From Burkholderiales bacterium (GTDB lineage: Bacteria > Pseudomonadota > Gammaproteobacteria > Burkholderiales > Casimicrobiaceae), in assembly GCA_020853025.1 (NCBI GenBank), contig JADYZP010000019.1, positions 1 through 57,307 on the forward strand: a DNA stretch of 57,307 nt, written 5' to 3'. Both the position numbers and the translations under genes were made by a program. The notes under the pieces were generated by a model. The model searched no databases. It saw only the letters and a program-made list of their open reading frames with translations, and had not been told where the DNA came from. Below, one piece after another: positions 50,350 through 57,307 of the stretch. Every line of letters begins with the position of its first letter. Within the stretch, counting starts at the first letter, position 1.

Positions 50350-51548
50350 CCGCGCGGCGTACTGCGTAGGTTCTCGAGGATCCGGAAGACGGCATCGACC
50401 ACGACCGCCAACGCGACGACGGGAATGACGCCGAGCAGAACCAGGTCGAGCGCGCCGCTGGCGAGACCCTGGAACACGAGCGCGCCCAATCCCCCGGCCC
50501 CGATCAGCGCGGCAACGACCGCGAGGCCGACGGCCTGCACCCCGGCGATTCGCACGCCGGAAAGGAAGACCGGGAGCGCGATCGGCAACTCGACCTTGCG
50601 CAACACCTGCCCTTGCGTCAGGCCCATGCCGACGGCCGCGTCGACGACCGGTCGCGGTACCTGGGCGAGGCCGGCCACCGTGCTGCGCACGATCGGCAAC
50701 AGCGAATAGAGTATCAACGCGATCACCGCGGGTGCCATGCCGATACCGCCGACGCCAAGCTGACGCAAGCCCGGAAGCGCGGTGGCAAGCAGCGCGAGCG
50801 GCACCATCAAGAGACCGAACAGCGCAATCGACGGCACGGTCTGAATGACATTGAGCACGGCGAAAACGCTCGCCTGCGACTTCGTGTGGCGAAACAAAAC
50901 GATGCCGAGCGGAATGCCGACCAGCAGCGTCGGCAGCAGCGCGGCAACCACGATCTGTACGTGCCTGGCCAGCGCGACGAAAAAGACGTCCTTGCGTATC
51001 GAGTATTCCTTGAGCAGCGAAAGATGCTGGAGTTCGCCGGCGAACAGCAGCACGACGACGGGTAGCAGCACGCAAAGATGAGCGACGACGGAGGCCACCG
51101 GACCGAGGCGAAGCCGCTCGATCGCATCGCCGGCGGCAAGCCACGCGATGAGCGCGAGTAGCCAAAAGCCACCTCCAAGCGCAGTCCGGCTCGTCGCAGA
51201 CGCGGTCTTCGCCAGGCGAGCCGCTTCGGCGCCGGCAAGCCACACGAGGCCCGACAACAACAACGCTGCGGTAACGCCGACAACCGCGTGCGTGCGCATT
51301 CGTTGCGGCAGCAGCACTCCCAGCACAAGGATCACCGCTGGCAGGAGAAGCGCATCGCGCCACGGCGTCGAGATTTGCGCGAGAGGGATCGCGGTTCCGG
51401 TCAGCAGGCGGTTGGGAGCGACGGTCAGGAACGCGAGGCCCCAGGCTGTGGCCGCGGCGACGATCACGAGGACCAGAAGAACGCGGTTCTTCACGACTGG
51501 ATGAGCCTCCCGATGCGTCGCTTCGCGCCGCGCCTGCCCAGCCGTCAC
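50346..51548 (-). CDS. yehY: Osmoprotectant ABC transporter permease (YehY-like, extended)
   Basis: 400 residues; GTG start overlapping the binding-protein gene as GTGA. It has an N-terminal extension of about four extra membrane helices before the permease core, as in YehY. The EAA loop reads DAAVGMGLTQGQVLRKVELPIALPVFLSGVR. A second GTG at codon 20 is an alternative start. Confidence 0.84.
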   Translation of the reverse strand: MTAGQARREATHREAHPVVKNRVLLVLVIVAAATAWGLAFLTVAPNRLLTGTAIPLAQISTPWRDALLLPAVILVLGVLLPQRMRTHAVVGVTAALLLSGLVWLAGAEAARLAKTASATSRTALGGGFWLLALIAWLAAGDAIERLRLGPVASVVAHLCVLLPVVVLLFAGELQHLSLLKEYSIRKDVFFVALARHVQIVVAALLPTLLVGIPLGIVLFRHTKSQASVFAVLNVIQTVPSIALFGLLMVPLALLATALPGLRQLGVGGIGMAPAVIALILYSLLPIVRSTVAGLAQVPRPVVDAAVGMGLTQGQVLRKVELPIALPVFLSGVRIAGVQAVGLAVVAALIGAGGLGALVFQGLASGALDLVLLGVIPVVALAVVVDAVFRILENLRSTPRG

Positions 51549-52471
51549 TTGATGAAGCCCTTGGCCTTCAGGTAGGTGGCAGCGACTTGTTTCGCGTCCT
51601 GGCCTTCGATGGCGATCCTGGCGTTGAGCGCCTGCAGCGTCGATGTGTCCAGCGAGCGAAAGACCGGTGCAAGCGCATCCTTGATCCGGGGATAGCGAGC
51701 CAGCACGTCGGCGCGAACGATGGGCGCCGGCGCGTAGACCGGCTGTATACCTTTGGGATCGGTCATGATGACAAGACCCAGAGCAGCCAGCGCGCCGTCG
51801 GTGCCGTAGGCCATCGCGGCGTTGACGCCTGACGTTCCCTGAGCGGCAGCCTTGATGGTCGTCGCCGTGTCACCGCCAGCCAGCATCAGGATCTGGTCCT
51901 GGCCAAGCTTGAAACCGTACGCCGCCTCGAACGCCGGCAGCGCGTCCGATCGCTCGACGAATTCGGCCGAGGCCGCGAGCTTGAACTGGCCACCGTCCGA
52001 AATCCACCTGCCGAGGTCGGCCAGCGACTGGAGCTTGTCGGTGGCGGCGACGTCCTTGCGTACCGCAATCGCCCAGGTGTTGTTGGCCGGTGCCGGTGCG
52101 AGCCAAACGACCTTGTTCTTCTCGAAGTCGAGCGCCTTGACTCGTTCGTAGCCCGCCTTGGCGCTTTTCCACGTCGGATTATTTTCATCCCCGAAGAAGA
52201 ACGCGCCATTGCCCGTGTATTCCGGGTAGATGTCGATTTCGCCGGAAGTGATCGCGCCGCGGAGGATCTTGGTCGTCCCCAGTTGCAACCTGTTCTCGAC
52301 CTTGATGCCTTCGGCTTCCAGCACCTGGACGATGATGTTCCCGAGCAGCGACCCCTCGGTGTCGATCTTGGACGCCACGCGAACCGCCGGCATCGATTGC
52401 GCCGCCGCGAGGCCCGCCGTCGCCGCGATCACGAAGATGCCTACTGCAAGACGTGCAAGGAAGGCGTTCAT
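51545..52471 (-). CDS. osmF: Osmoprotectant-binding periplasmic protein (OsmF/YehZ-like)
   Basis: 308 residues from ATG 52471 with AGGA upstream. A signal peptide (VGIFVIAATAGLAAAQ) leads into an OpuAC/ProX-type fold: VASKIDTEGSLLGNIIVQVLEAEG, GEIDIYPEYTGNG and GVNAAMAYGTDG. Binding proteins of this type recognise glycine betaine, choline or similar quaternary amines. It is the first gene of the four-gene operon. Confidence 0.86.
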   Translation of the reverse strand: MNAFLARLAVGIFVIAATAGLAAAQSMPAVRVASKIDTEGSLLGNIIVQVLEAEGIKVENRLQLGTTKILRGAITSGEIDIYPEYTGNGAFFFGDENNPTWKSAKAGYERVKALDFEKNKVVWLAPAPANNTWAIAVRKDVAATDKLQSLADLGRWISDGGQFKLAASAEFVERSDALPAFEAAYGFKLGQDQILMLAGGDTATTIKAAAQGTSGVNAAMAYGTDGALAALGLVIMTDPKGIQPVYAPAPIVRADVLARYPRIKDALAPVFRSLDTSTLQALNARIAIEGQDAKQVAATYLKAKGFIK

Positions 52472-52642
52472 GGCGGGTCCTGTCCAACGATTGTGAATGC
52501 GCTCGGGCCGACGGCTAATCAAGCTCTTGCAACACGCGCCGCATTTCGAGAGCAGCGGAACGAAGGCTGGACCGAGCCTATCGAAGCCAAGAAGAGTTAC
52601 GACATGGCCACGACACCCATCGTTCAACGCGTCGGAAGTCGC

Positions 52643-52984
52643 TCAGGCGAAGACTATCCACAGCCGGCCGTCTTTCCGCGACCGTGGCGCCGCTTTGACG
52701 ACGATCTGTACGTCGCGTCCAAGCTTGACCAGACAGTCCATTAATCGGCGCTCGGAAACGCCGCGGAACCGACCACTCAGCAGGTTGGAAAGCTTGGGCT
52801 GAGGCATCCCCAGCAACTGCGCGGCCTGAGTCTGAGTCAGACCTGTGCGTTTGATGATTTCGGCAATCTTGTTCACGAGCTGGGCCTTGATCAGCATTTC
52901 GTCGGCGTCAGCAAATCCGAGATCGGCGTAGACGTTGCCGGTGCCCATCTCCACTTCCACGGCCTTCACTTTGGGGTTGCTCAT
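52643..52984 (-). CDS. XRE-family antitoxin (HigA-like)
   Basis: 113 residues. The helix-turn-helix is IIKRTGLTQTQAAQLLGMPQPKLSNLLSGRFRGVS. AGGAG precedes ATG 52984, and the start overlaps the toxin stop as ATGA. It should bind and neutralise the co-encoded toxin and repress their shared promoter. The toxin-first gene order is typical of higBA systems. Confidence 0.82.
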   Translation of the reverse strand: MSNPKVKAVEVEMGTGNVYADLGFADADEMLIKAQLVNKIAEIIKRTGLTQTQAAQLLGMPQPKLSNLLSGRFRGVSERRLMDCLVKLGRDVQIVVKAAPRSRKDGRLWIVFA

Positions 52985-53355
52985 CTTGCCAGCTCCTTCG
53001 CCATCTGCTCCGCCACTTTCAACCGTTCCCTGATCAATTCCATGTCCTGCCTCGGAGTGGCGATTCCGTGCTTGGCTTTCTTCTGAAAGACGTGCAATAC
53101 GAACACCAGGGCCGAGAAGCGCACGGTATGAACAGCGCGGTACGCGCTCCCTCGACAGTCCTCGACAATCTCCAGAACGCCCGCAGATCCAAAGCCGTGT
53201 AGCGCCTTGGCATTTGCGTGCTTCTTGCCCGCCTGCGCGACATATAGAGCGTACCCGAAGGTATCGATCACTTCCTCTGGCAACGCCAGCATATCCCTCT
53301 TCGCGCTGCCGACCCATGCCCGCGGCTTCAACTCAGCAGCAGGCCTCGCCGTCAT
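52981..53355 (-). CDS. RelE/HigB-like toxin (Gp49/DUF891 family)
   Basis: 124 residues. The family pattern is visible in WVGSAKRDMLALPEEVIDTFGYAL, the strand VLEIVEDCRGSAYRAVHTVRF and the C-terminal LHVFQKKAKHGIATPRQDMEL. Homologues are ribosome-dependent mRNA interferases. The start ATG lies only 5 bases after a TATAAT box, so the transcript is probably leaderless. No ribosome site is present. Confidence 0.82.
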   Translation of the reverse strand: MTARPAAELKPRAWVGSAKRDMLALPEEVIDTFGYALYVAQAGKKHANAKALHGFGSAGVLEIVEDCRGSAYRAVHTVRFSALVFVLHVFQKKAKHGIATPRQDMELIRERLKVAEQMAKELAR

Positions 53356-53360
53356 GGCAA

Positions 53361-53389
53361 ATTATACCCATATAGATATGTTGACGCAA
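53361..53389 (-). promoter_or_regulatory. higBA-type promoter with internal palindrome
   Basis: On the minus strand, TATAAT (53366-53361) is preceded by a 17-bp spacer and TTGCGT (53389-53384). The spacer contains CATAT-CT-ATATG (53380-53369), a perfect 5-bp inverted repeat suited to antitoxin binding. The -10 box ends 5 bases before the toxin ATG, so transcription should begin at or next to the start codon. Confidence 0.7.
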
Positions 53390-53534
53390 GGCCGCGGGCG
53401 CTTGGTGCCCCCGATTGATCCGGCGACGTTTGCGAAGGCGCCGCCTGCGCACCACTGCTCGGCGGTTACGATCGGGCTACTCTGGAGAAAAAAACGAAAT
53501 CAGCGAACAGCGCCAACCCCTTGCAATCATTGGG

Positions 53535-53607
<73 letters not shown>

Positions 53608-53840
53608 AAGACCGCGATTATAGCAAAGCCGGGCGTCGGATCCGCACGGTGGAATGCGTGCAACCTGAACCATCGTCCGCTCTTGACGCGGCCCCCGCCA
53701 TGGCGTCTTGGCGGCAAAAGCGCCCGCGACTCGCCCAGCGTCGCCTCCGGTGCTTCCTCCGCCAGCCAATGCTCCGAAGGCAGCGCGCATCCTCGCACCC
53801 GTGCGTACGCGGCGGGTTGCGCAACCCGGGAATCGTTCGC

Positions 53841-56522
53841 TCATGGTTGCCCCCTTGCTCGTGCTGCATGCAACGCGCGCAGCCGCGTGGCAACCAGCGG
53901 CGCCAGGGCCTCGGGAGACAATTCCGCGGCTACGGTCGCGAGTCCGCGCGCACCCAGTCGCGCGCGCAACTCGGCCGATTGCGCGACCTTTCGCATCGCA
54001 TCGGCGGCGGATGTCAGATCCGGCTCCGCCCAGACCTGACCGCGCCGGTAGGGGCCCAGATCGCGCTGCAGTTCGACCAGCGTGTAGTCGACCAGCAACG
54101 CATTTTCCACGCGTGTGAAGTCGACGTTACCGGACCACGGCGTGGCGATCACCATCTTGCCGCAGGCCATCGCTTCGGCCATGCCCAGCCCGAAGCCTTC
54201 GGCGCGATGCAGCGACACGAAGCAATCGATGCTCGCCATCAGCGCCCACAGGTCGGACCGCGCCAGATAGCCTTCGAGCAGCGTGATGCGGGAGTCGGCA
54301 CGTGCGAGCTCGCCAAGCCGGGACTTCAGATCCGGCTGGAACTCCAGGTTACCGATTTTGAGGAAAAGCCGCACGGCTTCCGACCCGGGAAACGCCCTGG
54401 CGAAGGCCTCGGCCACACCGAGCGGATTCTTGCGCTCGGGGACGGAAAGGATGTCGCACATCGCGAAGAACGCGACGTCGCCAGCGGCGATGCCGAAGCG
54501 TGCACGATCCGGCGCGGGCGGCGGCGCCGTGACCGAATGCGGGACGCGCAACACCGGCACCGGCGACTTGACGGCGATCGCCTGCTGGCAGAACGACGAC
54601 GGCACCCAGACCTCGTCGACCAGGTCGAAGGCGGGCAGCCAGGCATCGGGAAAGTCGCGCAGTTCCCAGGCCCAGAAGCCGATGTTGTAGCGACCTTCGA
54701 ACAGCGACTCGCCGAGGCTGTCGCGCGCGACGTACATCTGGTCGGCGTTGATGTGAAACAGGTTGATCGCGTGCAAATGCTCGGTCGCCGCCACGCCGGG
54801 AATCGATTCGCGCATCCGCGACATGTTGCCGACGCGAAAATTGATCGGAGCCACCGGCACGCCGGCAGCATGGATGATGCGCAGCATCGACCTTGCCGAC
54901 TCGCCGATGCCGCTTTCCGCGGCGAGATAGCCGACAACGTTGACGCCTTCGTCGTCCGGATTCGCGATGGCACCGTGCCGACGCACGTGCACCGGAAACT
55001 TCACTACCGGCGGTCCGGCGGCACCGGTCGTCGAGCCGGCGGGCGTCACCAGCGGCGGCGTTTCGTAGTCATCGTCGAAATAGGCGCGACGCAACAGTGC
55101 ATGCCGCACGCGATGCCGGAACGCCTGCGTGGTCAGCGGCTTGACCATGCCGCGAATGCCCCACGCGATGCGGTAGGCGACCCGGTACGCGCCGCGCCGC
55201 GGACCCTTGTCCTCCGCATCGAGCGCATCCGCGTGCGCCGCCGGAATGCCCGCTGCTGATGCGTCACGTGGCTCGAAGGCAGCGGCCTGCCCTCCGCGGC
55301 GTCCTTCGAGCGCCGCACGCACCGGCGCGGTGAACAGCTCCGGGAGCAGCGCCTGCGCGGCCGATTGCTCGACGAACCAGTGCGCGTAGCTCTTGCCGTG
55401 CTTGCCGCCGACATCGGGAAACGCGGCTTGCAGGTCGGGGCGCGTGCGATAGAGTGCCAATGCCAAACGCGTCAGCCACGGCGAGCGGCCTTGCGCCGGC
55501 GCCGGCCGGTTGAGCCAATCGACGACGAAGCGCTCACCCTCGGCGGTCCACAGGTCGGGGTGCGGTTCATCCCAGGGAAAATCTTCTCGATAACAACGAC
55601 GGACAAGATCCGGAATGGCAACACCGCTCGGCAAACGTCCGAAGGCATAGGCAAGCTGCCGGCATTCATCGAGCCCATTGCGGGCGAGGTCTTGCGCGTA
55701 ACCATCGGCCAATGCGCGCACCGCCGGCGGCACGTCGTCGATCGTGTAGCGATCCTGATGCTTGCTGAAGAGCCTGGCGCCCGGCGTAAACCCCGAGAAA
55801 TGAAAGAACAACAGCGGCTGCCCGTCGACGCGGATCCGGCCGTCGTCATCGGTGGTCAGCACACGATGCTTGAGGTTCCAGTACGCAACGTTCCAGCCGC
55901 TGTCGCGTTCGATGGCGACACCCGGGTACATGCCGGGCACCAGGTCGATCCACTTCTGGTCGGTGAAAAGGCCGCGCGGGATATCGACGACGCAGTCGCG
56001 TTCGAGCTTGCCCTGCCACCACGCGACAAAGCGCCGCGTCTCCTCGGTGCGTCGTAGGGCGACGAAGCCCAGGTTGTAGCTGCCCGACTGCAGGATCTGC
56101 AGCTCCGTCGGTTTCCTGCCGTCGTCGAGCTGGCCGGTCAGGTGCGGCGTCAGCACAATCTGCGCAGCATCGAGGCGTGCGAGTATCGGATCGAGTCGGC
56201 CGTAGACCTTGATGTCGGGATCGAGATAGATGACACGCTCGTAGCCGCGCGCAAACAGTGCGGCGAACACCCAGGGCTTGATCGCGGTGTTGAGCTCGAG
56301 GATCGTGTACTGGAACGTGAAGCGGTCGAACTGCGGCAGTCCGAGTTCGCGAATCGGAATTTCGGTAAAGGCGTCGCGCGAATCCGGCGCGACAAGCGGT
56401 TCGTCGCAGATCGCGACATAAGCGTCGATATCGGGGTCGTGCGCGCGAACGCTCGCCACCAGCGAACGCGCGAAGTGCCGGTAGTTGTTGGAAACGATGG
56501 TGAAAAAGCAGGTCTTGCTCAT
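53841..56522 (-). CDS. Two-domain glycosyltransferase (GT8-like plus GT4-like)
   Basis: 893 residues. The first 300 resemble a nucleotide-sugar transferase with the DxD motif in VIYLDPDIKVYG and an acceptor-side FHFSGF loop. The last 380 are a GT4/GT-B domain: GYLAAESGIGESARSML opening, WAWELRDFP, and the nucleotide-sugar site FVSLHRAEGFGLGMAEAMACGKMVIATPWSG. The middle has low similarity to anything I recognise. Such proteins build surface polysaccharide or glycosylate surface proteins. It lies 3' of the SPINDLY-type gene on the same strand, so the two may belong to a surface-glycosylation cluster extending past the window. No good ribosome site precedes ATG 56522. Confidence 0.82.
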   Translation of the reverse strand: MSKTCFFTIVSNNYRHFARSLVASVRAHDPDIDAYVAICDEPLVAPDSRDAFTEIPIRELGLPQFDRFTFQYTILELNTAIKPWVFAALFARGYERVIYLDPDIKVYGRLDPILARLDAAQIVLTPHLTGQLDDGRKPTELQILQSGSYNLGFVALRRTEETRRFVAWWQGKLERDCVVDIPRGLFTDQKWIDLVPGMYPGVAIERDSGWNVAYWNLKHRVLTTDDDGRIRVDGQPLLFFHFSGFTPGARLFSKHQDRYTIDDVPPAVRALADGYAQDLARNGLDECRQLAYAFGRLPSGVAIPDLVRRCYREDFPWDEPHPDLWTAEGERFVVDWLNRPAPAQGRSPWLTRLALALYRTRPDLQAAFPDVGGKHGKSYAHWFVEQSAAQALLPELFTAPVRAALEGRRGGQAAAFEPRDASAAGIPAAHADALDAEDKGPRRGAYRVAYRIAWGIRGMVKPLTTQAFRHRVRHALLRRAYFDDDYETPPLVTPAGSTTGAAGPPVVKFPVHVRRHGAIANPDDEGVNVVGYLAAESGIGESARSMLRIIHAAGVPVAPINFRVGNMSRMRESIPGVAATEHLHAINLFHINADQMYVARDSLGESLFEGRYNIGFWAWELRDFPDAWLPAFDLVDEVWVPSSFCQQAIAVKSPVPVLRVPHSVTAPPPAPDRARFGIAAGDVAFFAMCDILSVPERKNPLGVAEAFARAFPGSEAVRLFLKIGNLEFQPDLKSRLGELARADSRITLLEGYLARSDLWALMASIDCFVSLHRAEGFGLGMAEAMACGKMVIATPWSGNVDFTRVENALLVDYTLVELQRDLGPYRRGQVWAEPDLTSAADAMRKVAQSAELRARLGARGLATVAAELSPEALAPLVATRLRALHAARARGQP

Positions 56523-56628
56523 CGTGCAGAGGCCGTCGGTGCCTGTCGTCGTGGATTGATGCGCGACCGCGAAGGTGGCCCCGGCTGCGCATTACAACAC
56601 ATCGACCCAGCGCCCGGCAGGATGCGCA

Positions 56629-57307
56629 TCACGACGCGCTTGGCACCGCGAAATCGGCAGGTGGCAGAGCGCGCTGGCTGCGCTCCCACATCGTCGCGTA
56701 CGCCGCCTCCAGGTGCCGCGCAAAGCGCTCACTGTCGAACAGCGGCTGCGTCAACCGGTTCGCCTCGAGCTTCGCCTTCACCGCCTTCCGGCGCTGCGGA
56801 CTGCGCAACAACTCCAGCGCCAGCGCCTCGTACTCGGCAAGCGTCGACGTCACCAGCTCCCCCATCCCCACCGCCCTCAGCAGACTCCCCGCCACCCGCC
56901 CCGCAAACGTCCCCCCCAGACACGTCACCACCGGCAGCCCCGCCCACAGCGCATCGCTCGCCGTCGTGTGCGCATTGCACGGCAAAGTGTCCAGAAACAG
57001 GTCCGCCACCCGCTGCCGCGCCAGGTGCTCCGCCAGCCCCACCCGCGGCGCAAACACCAGCCTCGCCCCCGACACCCCTGCCGCCTCCGCCTCCCGCCGC
57101 AGATTCACCGGCGCCGCCGCATTCCCTTCCAGCAACCACAGCACGCTCCCCTCCACCTGCCGCAACAGCCGCATCCACAGCGCAAACACCTCCGGCGTGA
57201 TCTTGTAGTTGTTGTTGAACGAGCACAGCACCACCCCCGCCTCCGGCAACCCCAGCTCCGCCCGCGTCGGCGTCCGCACCGCAATCTCCCGCTGCCGGTC
57301 GTTCGCC
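56629..57307 (-). CDS. SPINDLY-type O-GlcNAc transferase-like glycosyltransferase (GT41), C-terminal part
   Basis: About 226 C-terminal residues; the frame continues past the window edge, so the TPR repeats and start are outside. The GT41 catalytic region is clear: VVLCSFNNNYKITPEVFALWMRLL, LLEGN, RVGLAEHLARQRVADLFLDTLPCNAHTTASDALWAGLPVVT and GTFAGRVAGSLL. In bacteria these enzymes glycosylate proteins such as flagellin or adhesins. The coding strand is unusually rich in G with almost no C in long stretches (56850-57250), unlike the neighbouring glycosyltransferase gene. Confidence 0.87.
   Translation of the reverse strand, partial: ANDRQREIAVRTPTRAELGLPEAGVVLCSFNNNYKITPEVFALWMRLLRQVEGSVLWLLEGNAAAPVNLRREAEAAGVSGARLVFAPRVGLAEHLARQRVADLFLDTLPCNAHTTASDALWAGLPVVTCLGGTFAGRVAGSLLRAVGMGELVTSTLAEYEALALELLRSPQRRKAVKAKLEANRLTQPLFDSERFARHLEAAYATMWERSQRALPPADFAVPSAS

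Overview
The window is GC-rich, densely packed and operon-structured, and reads as the chromosome of a metabolically versatile proteobacterium, most likely a betaproteobacterium. Supporting signs are the family III CoA-transferases, a UbiX/UbiD module, the DUF1302/DUF1329/RND envelope set, NnrS and a quinohemoprotein amine dehydrogenase locus. Several modules (NnrS; UbiD plus two CoA-transferases resembling anaerobic phthalate activation) suit a facultative denitrifier that degrades aromatic compounds. That assignment is inference.

Layout. (1) 1-2377: the 3' end of phnX, an IS91-type transposase remnant and a Fic-family gene with an operator-like array, all bracketed by 109-bp direct repeats. 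(2) 2378-20152, minus strand: a compact operon headed by a GntR/FCD regulator. In transcription order it encodes a thiolase, an acyl-CoA synthetase, HyuA/HyuB, an acyl-CoA dehydrogenase, a split B12-dependent acyl-CoA mutase, a three-subunit molybdenum hydroxylase, a CoA-transferase, a LivK-like binding protein and an ornithine-cyclodeaminase-family protein. I cannot match the combination to a described pathway. (3) 20425-23668, plus strand: NnrS and a dehydrogenase/hydratase fusion.

(4) 23652-39915, minus strand: a co-directional run of 13 complete genes plus an aldehyde dehydrogenase remnant. It starts with an envelope set (DUF1329, DUF1302 barrel, RND permease, TerB-like, YCF48-like) and continues into a quinohemoprotein amine dehydrogenase (QHNDH) operon: qhpA, qhpD, qhpC, qhpB, two U32-family genes, qhpF, qhpE. 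The two U32 proteins resemble the oxygen-independent hydroxylase pair UbiU/UbiV. They occupy the locus where the flavin monooxygenase QhpG would be expected, and no qhpG is visible in the window. The proposal that they hydroxylate the cofactor tryptophan without O2 is the most exciting hypothesis here. A divergent AraC regulator with a coupled leader peptide (40246-41312) may control the run.

(5) 41318-48466: a TDT-family transporter and an IclR regulator, divergent from UbiX, UbiD, two family III CoA-transferases and a PPOX-fold protein. This resembles an anaerobic phthalate-type acyl-CoA decarboxylation module. (6) 48567-52471, minus strand: a four-gene osmoprotectant ABC transporter in yehZYXW order. 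(7) 52643-53355: a HigBA-like toxin-antitoxin pair with an apparently leaderless promoter, then tRNA-Phe(GAA). (8) 53841-57307, minus strand: a two-domain glycosyltransferase and the 3' part of a SPINDLY-type (GT41) transferase that runs off the window.
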